Shown here: in pieces, positions 17,912-24,399 of the stretch
Layout: the number at the start of each line of letters is the position of its first letter
Position numbering within the stretch: the stretch's first letter is position 1
DNA from: a virus
Length of the DNA: 30,940 nt
Virus record (IMG/VR): IMGVR_UViG_3300047380_000289
Location: 1 to 30,940 of that record
Reading direction: 5' to 3' (one strand)
Program-made: the position numbers and the translations under genes
The notes under the pieces: generated by a model
Database searches by the model: none
What the model saw: the letters and a program-made list of their open reading frames with translations, nothing else
Told to the model about the DNA's origin: nothing

Positions 17912-19510
17912 CTATGCGAGTGTTTCTAAACCATTAACGTATACCTTACCGTAGAACTCACCTCTTACCATTTGCTTAGCGTAACGTGTCATTACACCTT
18001 TTCTTGGAGTGAAGTTTGTTGGGTCATATACCAACGGAGTCATGATTAATGGAATGTATGGAGCGTAAACTGCGCCAGTTTCCAAGAATTGAGCACCCTT
18101 GAAGCCCATCAATACGACATTAGATGTCAAATATGGGTTTTTGTATACTTGGTAACGATTCGCGAATGAACCTACTTGAGATACACCCATTGCGAATTGC
18201 ATATCAGCACCAGTACCATTAGCAGCAAATCCTGGGATTGATTCCAAGATAGTTGCAACGTCAGGAGAAACTACCATAAAGTTAGCTCCACCTCTCATGG
18301 TCTTAGCATGAATTTGGTTAGATACTCTCTGAAGAACAGTACCAAGAGTTTGGAACCATTGTTGTTGAGTGTAACGTTGTACGTCATTTGCTGCAGGTGC
18401 AGTAAATGCTGAACCATTCCATGAAGAACCTACTTTAGCAGACCAGTGACCTTCAGTCAATGCGTTTTCCATCAACATATCTAAGATTTCGAGGTCGATT
18501 TCTTGAGATACGTATTCAGACAACATTGAAGTCAATTCAGCTTCAGCATCAATACTATGGTAAGCGTTCAAATCTTGAGCGAATTCCGGCGTCCATTGTG
18601 CTTTCAACTTACGAGTCTTAGCAACGATTGGCACAGAGCGTAGCTCTACGTTCAATTCTGGAATACCTATGTCAGCACCAGTTGTGTCTTCGAAGTCACC
18701 ACGAGTGATGTCAGTTGGTTGTTTCTGATATTTAACAGTTACATTACCAAAGTCAGTATCACGAGCAACGAATACGATGTTTTCACCAGCTAAACGAGTG
18801 TACTCAGCGTAGTACTCGTCAACACCTTCAAGTGAGAATGCACGTGCACCTTCACTATCGAAGTTTGCGATAGACGCAGTTTGAATAGCAACAGTTACGA
18901 GGTCAGCATCGTGAACAGCCCATACTGATTGAGAGAATGCTGAATCATAGTTGATATCAGACATACCCAAAGATGCAGTAGCGTAAGCGTTTGCACCAAC
19001 TGAAGTAGCTAATGCTTGAGCAGCAGACTCATCTTCATTGATAGAGTATCCGAAACGACCTGCACCATAAAGACCTTCAGAAACATCACCAGCAACTTCG
19101 GTAACACCGAATACTGAGTCAGTTTGTGAATTTTTACCAGCACCAGTTTCGAAACCTGGCTGAGCAGTACCATACTTGAAGTCAAGATAGAATACAAGAC
19201 CTGAAGGTAGGTTCATTGGTTGTACTGAGACGAATTCTTTTGCAGCGATTTCGCTGAAGATACGTCTTACTAATGGAAGAGCGACACCGGCCCACTCTTC
19301 AGAGTTTGCAGCAGTACCTGTGCTTGATGCTTCAGATACTAATTGCTTTGCTTGGTTTTCCAACAATGTAGCAATACTTGCTCTTTCGAAGTCAGCGTCA
19401 ACGCCTTCCAAAAGACCAGTTTTTTCCCACTTGGCTACAAGGCCTTTAGCCTCTTCGCTCATTTTTTTGTTGAAACCAGCAGATTCGTTTAATAGAGAAT
19501 TTGTGTTCAT
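17912..19510 (-). CDS. gp23-like: Major capsid protein, T4 gp23-like
   Basis: The match to the T4 gp23 family is clear. VRRIFSEIAAKEFVSVQPMN with PSGLVF corresponds to the gp23 VRR...QPMN...G-VF segment. RKLKAQWTPEFAQDLNAYHS with DAEAELTSMLS corresponds to its RQLKA...ELAQDL...H-DAEAEL segment. The C-terminal part (VYAPYIPL, DPTNFTPRKGVMTRY, GKVYVNG) also fits. The length of 532 aa is close to the T4 precursor. The N-terminus should be removed by the prohead protease: LVSE-A at 57-61 lies at the place of the known T4 cut after Glu65, and LLNE-S at 6-10 is a second candidate. AGGA precedes the ATG. It follows the scaffold gene by 30 bases and is closed by a strong terminator. It forms the hexamers of the capsid shell. 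Confidence 0.95.
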   Translation of the reverse strand: MNTNSLLNESAGFNKKMSEEAKGLVAKWEKTGLLEGVDADFERASIATLLENQAKQLVSEASSTGTAANSEEWAGVALPLVRRIFSEIAAKEFVSVQPMNLPSGLVFYLDFKYGTAQPGFETGAGKNSQTDSVFGVTEVAGDVSEGLYGAGRFGYSINEDESAAQALATSVGANAYATASLGMSDINYDSAFSQSVWAVHDADLVTVAIQTASIANFDSEGARAFSLEGVDEYYAEYTRLAGENIVFVARDTDFGNVTVKYQKQPTDITRGDFEDTTGADIGIPELNVELRSVPIVAKTRKLKAQWTPEFAQDLNAYHSIDAEAELTSMLSEYVSQEIDLEILDMLMENALTEGHWSAKVGSSWNGSAFTAPAANDVQRYTQQQWFQTLGTVLQRVSNQIHAKTMRGGANFMVVSPDVATILESIPGFAANGTGADMQFAMGVSQVGSFANRYQVYKNPYLTSNVVLMGFKGAQFLETGAVYAPYIPLIMTPLVYDPTNFTPRKGVMTRYAKQMVRGEFYGKVYVNGLETLA

Positions 19511-19540
19511 CTTATTAATCCTTTTCTTTTAGTTTTTTAA

Positions 19541-20581
19541 TTATTTAATTAAACCAGCAAGCTTCTTAAATCTATCAGCAACAGCATTACCTTCAGAAAT
19601 GATTTCTTTCTTAGGTGCAGTCGATGCCATAGGCTTAGACGCTAGTGATTCTTTTACAACTGTTTTTGGTTTTCTTGCAACATTCAAGTTTTCACCCAAT
19701 GTAGCGAATACCAATTTTACTTCTCTCAAAGATTCAGCTCTATCGAAGTTTTCGATGACTTTCATCTTCTGACCTTCGTTCAAGTCGAATGTTCTGAACA
19801 ACTTGTTAGTGTAAAGAAGTTTAGCATTCAATAAGTTTACCTCATTGATAGTACCTCTCAACGACTCGATAGTAGCATATGCTTCTTCCAATTCCGTTGA
19901 TTCTTCTACTTCTTCAACTTCTTCCGATTCGTAAGTTTCTTCAACTTCTTCTTCTTCAGACATTTCTTTCAAAGTAGAAATGATTTCTTCCAAAGAAAGT
20001 TCTTCGTCAAGTTCTTCCGACTCTTCAACTTCTTCTTCTGATTCCATTACTTCTTCAACTTTTTCAGTTTCTTCAACTTCTTCTTCGTCTAAATCTTCAC
20101 CTTCCATAGCAGCTTCAAGTTCAGCGATTACTGATTCAAGGTCGAGTTCATCTTCTTCCTCTTCATCCATCATCTCTTCTACTTCATCTTCTACTTCAGC
20201 TTCGTCTTCAGCTTCTTCGTCAGCTTCTTCTTCAGCTTCTTCTTCAGAATGCATTTCCTCTTCGTGAGAATCGATTTCGTCAGAAGCGATATCAGCTACC
20301 TCTTCTTCTTCATCTGATTCTAACTCTTCTTCCATTTCTTCCTCTTCAGAAACTTCATCTTCCATTTCAGAAACTTCGTCATCCGTTTCGGATTTCATCA
20401 TTTCTTCCATTTCTTCTTCAACTTCTTCTTCTTCATCTAACTCTTCAGCTAGTTTATGAGAAAGCATAGATTGGAGTTTTGGAGTAAACGCCTCTTCGAG
20501 AGCCATTTTTGCGTTTGCTAATGCAGTTTCTTTTACGGCTTTAGCATCGGCGATTGCTTCTTTTAACAAATCTGATTTCAT
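19541..20581 (-). CDS. gp22-like: Prohead core scaffold, T4 gp22-like, 346 aa
   Basis: The position between the protease region and the capsid gene matches T4 gene 22. The N-terminal helix (LLKEAIADAKAVKETALANA, FTPKLQSMLSHKLAEEL) is followed by an extremely acidic Glu/Asp run (about residues 48-225) and a more ordinary C-terminal third (AYATIESLRGTINEVNLLNA, FATLGENLNVARKP). The core scaffold is assembled inside the prohead and then degraded by the gp21-type protease. Candidate cut sites are INE, DLNE-G and IISE-G near the C-terminus. A perfect AGGAGG lies 6 bases before the ATG, suggesting high translation. A promoter-like element lies 109 bases upstream. Confidence 0.9.
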   Translation of the reverse strand: MKSDLLKEAIADAKAVKETALANAKMALEEAFTPKLQSMLSHKLAEELDEEEEVEEEMEEMMKSETDDEVSEMEDEVSEEEEMEEELESDEEEEVADIASDEIDSHEEEMHSEEEAEEEADEEAEDEAEVEDEVEEMMDEEEEDELDLESVIAELEAAMEGEDLDEEEVEETEKVEEVMESEEEVEESEELDEELSLEEIISTLKEMSEEEEVEETYESEEVEEVEESTELEEAYATIESLRGTINEVNLLNAKLLYTNKLFRTFDLNEGQKMKVIENFDRAESLREVKLVFATLGENLNVARKPKTVVKESLASKPMASTAPKKEIISEGNAVADRFKKLAGLIK

Positions 20582-20587
20582 TTGTTA

Positions 20588-20593
20588 CCTCCT
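20588..20593 (-). promoter_or_regulatory. Strong Shine-Dalgarno site AGGAGG of the scaffold gene
   Basis: AGGAGG on the minus strand lies 6 bases before the ATG at 20581. It is the best ribosome binding site seen here and confirms that start. Confidence 0.85.
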
Positions 20594-20689
20594 AAATTAA
20601 ACTTTTGGATAATAAGATTATTTTAAATCTTAATAGAATATAATAATATAATATGAATCACTCATTAGATTGGAGTGATATTAATTTAC

Positions 20690-20697
20690 AATAAGTA
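20690..20697 (-). promoter_or_regulatory. Putative promoter element TACTTATT
   Basis: The coding strand reads ACATACTTATTGTAAATTA, 109 bases upstream of the scaffold gene in an AT-rich 151-base gap with no gene. It is a one-base variant of the shared element, with the CATACTTAT part intact. Confidence 0.45.
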
Positions 20698-20732
20698 TGT
20701 AAATTTTACAATAAACGATAAAGTGTTTACTA

Positions 20733-20990
20733 TTATCTTGCTTCTTGTTGTCTACGGACCCAATCAGCTCGTCTAGCATCATTCATTTGTTTACGTTTAC
20801 GTGTAGTCGGTTTAGTGTATTCCCTATTTTGCTTGATAAGGTCAATTACACCATTATCTTTCATAATACGTTTCCACTTTCTAAGTGCTGCTTCAATGTT
20901 ATTATTAATAACCTTTACACCATTAGCATGACCATATAGGAATAACTCCTCACGTTCTTTTCTTACTTTTTTTTCTCGTTTGTATGACAT
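20733..20990 (-). CDS. rpsU-like: Ribosomal protein bS21 homologue, 85 aa
   Basis: Residues about 26-80 match the bS21 pattern: NNIEAALRKWKRIMKDNGVI corresponds to the N-terminal helix pattern ALRxxKR...K.G, then REYTKPTTRKRKQMNDARR corresponds to the family's EYxKPTxxRKR...A basic helix. It is very basic, as expected for a 30S protein near the mRNA exit. The first 25 residues (MSYKREKKVRKEREELFLYG) extend beyond usual bS21. bS21 is among the ribosomal proteins reported in tailed phage genomes; a role in biasing host ribosomes toward phage mRNA is a hypothesis. No clear Shine-Dalgarno lies before the ATG. It sits alone between a terminator/promoter and the scaffold unit. An unrelated basic DNA- or RNA-binding protein is the alternative. 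Confidence 0.82.
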   Translation of the reverse strand: MSYKREKKVRKEREELFLYGHANGVKVINNNIEAALRKWKRIMKDNGVIDLIKQNREYTKPTTRKRKQMNDARRADWVRRQQEAR

Positions 20991-21007
20991 ATATTTTATT
21001 TAATAAA

Positions 21008-21039
21008 CAAAAAACACCCATCGAACTAACGATAGGTGT
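21008..21039 (-). terminator. Intrinsic terminator after the 52-aa gene
   Basis: On the minus strand, ACACCTATCG, a six-base loop and CGATGGGTGT form a 10-bp stem with one G-U pair, followed by a run of T. It ends the head-gene unit coming from the right. Confidence 0.9.
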
Positions 21040-21040
21040 C

Positions 21041-21048
21041 TATAAATA
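21041..21048 (-). promoter_or_regulatory. Putative promoter element TATTTATA upstream of bS21 gene
   Basis: The coding strand reads CACTATTTATAGACACC, 51 bases upstream of the bS21-like start. It abuts the terminator stem, so a transcript starting a few bases downstream would begin inside the hairpin and lack its 5' arm. Confidence 0.45.
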
Positions 21049-21064
21049 GTGTTTGTAAAGTTAA

Positions 21065-21223
21065 TTAAGACATTTTATCTAAACCATCTTTAAAATCAGA
21101 TATAAGATTTCCAAATTCTTTTTGTTTATCGGCTGGTAACCTCTTAATCTTTTTAAGGTTCTTTTTGATAAATGATGAAAAATCAACACTTATTTCTTGA
21201 AGTCGTTCTAAATCACGATTCAT
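21065..21223 (-). CDS. Small unrecognised protein, 52 aa
   Basis: The ATG at 21223 overlaps the upstream stop as TAATG, which is typical of translational coupling. The product starts MNRDLERLQEISVDFSSFIK and is a Lys-rich helical protein ending DFKDGLDKMS. The stop lies 26 bases before a strong terminator stem, so this is the last gene of the packaging/head unit. No family is recognised. By place it could be a small prohead core component like the small core proteins of T4, but the sequence alone does not show this. Confidence 0.72.
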   Translation of the reverse strand: MNRDLERLQEISVDFSSFIKKNLKKIKRLPADKQKEFGNLISDFKDGLDKMS

Positions 21224-22200
21224 TATTTCTTAACCTTACCTTTTTTGATATCTCTTTCAAGTTCTTCTGCAGCTCTTAATACATCTACAACTGATATATT
21301 AATTGGTACTTGACGATATTTTGATATTTTACGAACTGCCAACATCACAATTCTTTTTTCTTCGCTAGAAGCACCTTCTCCAATAATATCTTCGGTTACT
21401 GATTCAAAGTAAAGGTCAGACATCTTATCTTGAAGTTTAGGGTTTTTAAAATCAAACTGATACTTTTCCATTGCTCTTCTGGCTTTCAATGCCGATTTAG
21501 CAGCAACTACAAAGTATCCTTTTTTAGAACCACCTAATTTCTTTTGTAGTTTATTTGCTTGGTCTTTAGTACCAATACCCTTTTGGTTTCCCTTTGGGTC
21601 TATTATTGAGTATTTGTTTTCACTTAGTATATCAGTTAGTTTCATTGACGATTCTTCATTTACAGATTCTTTAGCGAATTCTTTAGCGTTTTCCTTGTCG
21701 TCCTTATCAACGTCTTTTACTGGAAATTCTTTACCATCTACTTCGAACTCATCATCACCATTAGCAATTGCTTTCGCTCTTGCAGCGCCGAATTCGTTAC
21801 CTTCTTTGATTTCGTAATACTTACCAAGAACTTCGCCCATCTCATCGTAACAAGACTCAAGTCTTTGTTGTAGGGTATTTACTTCTTTGATTGTATTAGT
21901 AAATACTTTGAATGACTCATTCATAGACTTCATGTGTCTACCAACAGTTACCTTGTCAAACCAATCTCCAGTTTCCTCAAGAGTTACCTTGTGTGCAGTC
22001 TCTACAATACCTTTAATAGATTCGTATACTTCTGCCAAATTACCTGAACGGTAGATTGACTCACCGAATTTCTTGTATTCAGAAACAGCTTTAAGGAATT
22101 CACGCTTTTCTTCGTTAGTCATTCCCTTTTGGGTTTCTTCATCGTTTATCTTCATACGTTTGTATGTAGATTCGTTTAGTAGTTCTTTTAAATTTTTCAT
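21223..22200 (-). CDS. Putative virion-internal / prohead core protein, 325 aa
   Basis: It starts MKNLKELLNE-S. This 10-residue peptide ending in Glu resembles the capsid-targeting leader of T4 internal proteins, which the gp21 protease removes. Residues 10-150 are mainly helical and charged. AKESVNE-E at 177-183 and ILSE-N at 191-195 are further candidate cleavage sites. Residues 197-270 (GYFVVAAKSALKARRAMEKY, NPKLQDKMSDLYFESVTE) are related to a segment of the protein at 28871-29740. The last 50 residues are helical and end in Lys-rich GKVKK. Its start overlaps the protease stop as TAATG, so the two are coupled. The location between protease and scaffold supports a prohead role. No named family is recognised; the internal-protein role is inference. 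Confidence 0.8.
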   Translation of the reverse strand: MKNLKELLNESTYKRMKINDEETQKGMTNEEKREFLKAVSEYKKFGESIYRSGNLAEVYESIKGIVETAHKVTLEETGDWFDKVTVGRHMKSMNESFKVFTNTIKEVNTLQQRLESCYDEMGEVLGKYYEIKEGNEFGAARAKAIANGDDEFEVDGKEFPVKDVDKDDKENAKEFAKESVNEESSMKLTDILSENKYSIIDPKGNQKGIGTKDQANKLQKKLGGSKKGYFVVAAKSALKARRAMEKYQFDFKNPKLQDKMSDLYFESVTEDIIGEGASSEEKRIVMLAVRKISKYRQVPINISVVDVLRAAEELERDIKKGKVKK

Positions 22201-22838
22201 TATACTCCAAAATCACATTCACAATATCCACCAACCTCACACATGATGTCTCTCATCATATTGTTAGCTTTATTGTATTTATAAGTATTCTTTTTAACAG
22301 TAACCGATTCGTTTATCGTACCCTCGTTTGTTGGTGAAAGAAATGCTCCATGAGTTGATGGGTTAGAAACAAAGTCCCAACATATCAAATCAAAGTCTTG
22401 TTCTACTGCGACGGTGTCTTCACCAATTTGTTTTACGGAACCCATACCTCTTGACGAGATACCAACAGTACACCCAGCTTTTACTAATTCTTGTAAAATC
22501 TTTCCAGCTGGTGTATTTAGTATTTCAACTGTTCCAACAACATCATCACCATTCCATGATACTTCACGGATAATGTGTGATGTGTTCTTTAATTCGACTA
22601 CACCACTTTCAGGATGGTCCAATTCACCATAAGCACGATTCTCTTTGATTTCACGTCCTTGGTATTTCTTTACTTCACGTTCTAAGATGTTACGTGGATA
22701 CACTCTACCATTTTGGTTTTTAGCATCAGCACGTTGTAACACACCATTTACTAAGAAACGACCAGTCTGGTCCTTTGCTTCTTGTAACATAGTAGGTGTT
22801 ACTTCAAATATCATTGTATCTACAAGTAGTTGTTTCAT
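22200..22838 (-). CDS. gp21-like: Prohead core protease, T4 gp21-like (peptidase S77 type), 212 aa
   Basis: The preferred start MKQLLVDTMIFEVT (22838) lies one base after the stop of a 46-aa gene; an ATG at 22892 would add 18 residues that overlap that gene. The resulting 212 aa equals the T4 gp21 length as remembered. Motifs: NGRVYPRNIL (43-52), GELDHPESG with likely catalytic His75, GCTVGISSRGMGSV with likely Ser128 or Ser129, and FDLICWDFVSNPSTHGAFL. It cleaves scaffold and capsid precursors at short sites ending in Glu and is itself removed. TINE-S at 174-178 could be a self-cleavage site freeing the 34-residue tail. Its place between portal and scaffold matches T4. Confidence 0.93.
   Translation of the reverse strand: MKQLLVDTMIFEVTPTMLQEAKDQTGRFLVNGVLQRADAKNQNGRVYPRNILEREVKKYQGREIKENRAYGELDHPESGVVELKNTSHIIREVSWNGDDVVGTVEILNTPAGKILQELVKAGCTVGISSRGMGSVKQIGEDTVAVEQDFDLICWDFVSNPSTHGAFLSPTNEGTINESVTVKKNTYKYNKANNMMRDIMCEVGGYCECDFGV
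22280..22287 (-). promoter_or_regulatory. Putative promoter element TACTTATA inside the protease gene
   Basis: The coding strand reads AATACTTATAAATACAAT, 80 bases upstream of the 325-aa gene and within the 3' part of the protease gene. It also contains TATAAATA, the T4 late-promoter consensus, in the sense direction. Confidence 0.35.
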
Positions 22839-22839
22839 C

Positions 22840-22980
22840 TTAGTTTTCCCACACCTTTTTCTTACGATATAAATCAAAGAACACTCTTGCAAGTTCTCTA
22901 CGTATCAATAGTCTGATATCTTCGAGGTCTTGTACTTCGAGGTCTTCGTTTAATTTATTTTTATTACACCCACACGACAT
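22840..22980 (-). CDS. Small unrecognised protein, 46 aa
   Basis: The ATG at 22980 follows the upstream stop by one base, and the stop precedes the protease ATG by one base, so the frame exactly fills the space between two genes. The product starts MSCGCNKNKL with two Cys, continues with an acidic stretch (NEDLEVQDLE) and ends in an amphipathic basic helix (LLIRRELARVFFDLYRKKKV). T4 has two small core proteins, gp67 and gp68, between portal and protease; this gene has a matching place but no obvious sequence match. The packing and codon-like reading support it strongly. Confidence 0.78.
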   Translation of the reverse strand: MSCGCNKNKLNEDLEVQDLEDIRLLIRRELARVFFDLYRKKKVWEN

Positions 22981-22981
22981 A

Positions 22982-23512
22982 CTATGCGCTCAATTCTTTT
23001 AGATTACGAGCAACTTTCAACATTCTTTCTGAAATCTTACCGAATCTTTTTTGTGTAGACTTCCAATATTGTTCATTAGATACACCCATTTCGTTTTTCA
23101 ACTTAGTGTTCTGATTTACAATCTTTTCAACTTCGTACATCATTCGATTAATCTCTTTGATAGATTTATTTACTTTTTGATGTGCTTTCATAGAGTCATC
23201 TTTTTTGTAATCTCTATAAGTAGCTTCGATTATACGTTCTAGCTTATCTTCTAATTTCTTCATAGTTTTAGACTCCGTATTTATCTTTTTAGTTTTCTTT
23301 GGCTTCTTGTAACCAAGTACTTCTATGTGGTCAGTATCTAAATCATCCTCATCTTCACTTTTAGAAAAAGCGTTTGGAGTTTTAGGTGGGCCTGCTCCCC
23401 CATCCATATTAGATGTTACATTAGCCTCATCTACCTCTTCCTCTTTAAGAGTTTCGATTGACTCCAGCTCTTCAAACTTACCTTCCAATTGTTCTAGTAA
23501 GAATTTAGACAT
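22982..23512 (-). CDS. Putative prohead core protein, 176 aa
   Basis: The start at 23512 (MSKFLLEQLEGKFEEL) is chosen because GGAGGG lies 6 bases upstream; a longer frame from 23545 lacks this. Its ATG overlaps the stop of the upstream gene by 8 bases. The N-terminal 40 residues are acidic, with EEEVDEANVTS. The middle is disordered and charged (GGAGPPKTPNAFSKSEDEDD). Residues about 80-176 form a long helical, likely coiled-coil region (MKKLEDKLERIIEATYRDYK, IKEINRMMYEVEKIVNQ). The place between portal and protease equals that of T4 core genes 67 and 68. A core role is therefore likely but not shown by sequence. Confidence 0.78.
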   Translation of the reverse strand: MSKFLLEQLEGKFEELESIETLKEEEVDEANVTSNMDGGAGPPKTPNAFSKSEDEDDLDTDHIEVLGYKKPKKTKKINTESKTMKKLEDKLERIIEATYRDYKKDDSMKAHQKVNKSIKEINRMMYEVEKIVNQNTKLKNEMGVSNEQYWKSTQKRFGKISERMLKVARNLKELSA

Positions 23513-24350
23513 TCGAAACCCTCCGTAACTCTTGTAAAAGTTCATGATATCTTAGAAGAGATAAAATCTGATTCTCATTGATTATTTTAGAATTTGTAAT
23601 GTTATCAATAAGATTTACAGTTTCATTTAGTTTTATTTGTGCTACTTTATCCGATACATCTACTGCTTTGAAACTTTTCTTTAGTTTCTTAACTTCAGTT
23701 ATAACAAATGACTTTAATTTAGTTGAATTATCAACGTTGTTGATATAATTCTTTAAAATCATTTTTTGTTCTTCTGATAAAGTTGTGTACTTTGAGTTAA
23801 ATGATTCGACCAAGAACTTATAAGCCAACAACCTAACTTCTTTAGATTGGTTGTTATACTCAGTATTATCAGATTCAGTTACAATCTCAACATTTGATTT
23901 AGTGATTACTTCGAGTATTGTATTTTTACAAGTAACGTACTCTTTTGGAGATGCCAAACTTGTATTTTCAAACATTTTGTAAACCGATGCCATTTCACGA
24001 TAATTAGTAACACGATATTTAAAGAAGTCCTCCATAACAAATGACTCTTTGATTGATTTAATCAAATTATACTTTTGTCTACGAAGAATACCCTCATTTA
24101 AACTACCACGTTCTTCCAATACAATATTTAAAAACTCCTGAGCCTGATATTGGTTATCAAAGTTTTCTTTAGTTAAAGATTGATACAATTTTAACTCTTT
24201 GTTTAATTCAGTACCTCGTTTGAAATGTTTCTTTATTATTTCCAAGGCAAGAGAATCTTTGTTCGCAAGTGTATCGGATGCGATTTGCTTTACGAGTAAT
24301 TCAAATAGAATACCCGTATTTTTAAACTTGCTGTGTTTTAATTTGGCCAT
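23505..24350 (-). CDS. Unrecognised head-cluster protein, 281 aa
   Basis: It starts MAKLKHSKFKNTGILFELLV. The product is almost entirely helical and rich in Lys, Glu, Asn and Leu, with no membrane segment or enzyme motif. Possible processing sites RGSLNE-G (near residue 86), KLNE-T and IINE-N are visible. It lies directly after the portal gene, with its own promoter-like element 30 bases upstream, and overlaps the next core gene by 8 bases. This position suggests a structural or assembly role in the prohead, for example a portal-associated or internal protein. No family name can be given from the sequence. Confidence 0.8.
   Translation of the reverse strand: MAKLKHSKFKNTGILFELLVKQIASDTLANKDSLALEIIKKHFKRGTELNKELKLYQSLTKENFDNQYQAQEFLNIVLEERGSLNEGILRRQKYNLIKSIKESFVMEDFFKYRVTNYREMASVYKMFENTSLASPKEYVTCKNTILEVITKSNVEIVTESDNTEYNNQSKEVRLLAYKFLVESFNSKYTTLSEEQKMILKNYINNVDNSTKLKSFVITEVKKLKKSFKAVDVSDKVAQIKLNETVNLIDNITNSKIINENQILSLLRYHELLQELRRVSNV
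23519..23524 (-). promoter_or_regulatory. Shine-Dalgarno GGAGGG deciding the start at 23512
   Basis: GGAGGG on the minus strand lies 6 bases before the ATG at 23512, inside the end of the upstream gene. It favours this start over the ATG at 23545. Confidence 0.7.
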
Positions 24351-24379
24351 TGTAAACCTTATCTATTACTATTCCAATT

Positions 24380-24387
24380 TATAAATA
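24380..24387 (-). promoter_or_regulatory. Putative promoter element TATTTATA
   Basis: The coding strand reads ACATATTTATAAATTGG, 30 bases before the start of the 281-aa gene, in the 49-base gap after the portal gene. Confidence 0.5.
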
Positions 24388-24399
24388 TGTAAAAACTCA

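Noticed and set aside
19980-20267. Plus-strand Ser-rich 95-aa frame
   Set aside because: It is the antisense of the Glu/Asp-rich scaffold run (GAA/GAG read as TTC/CTC-type codons in another frame). No independent support.
22839-22892. Upstream ATG extending the prohead protease by 18 residues
   Set aside because: It would overlap a well-packed 46-aa gene, and the extension (MQECSLIYIVRKRCGKTK) looks unlike the protease start, while MKQLLVDTMI gives the T4-like length.
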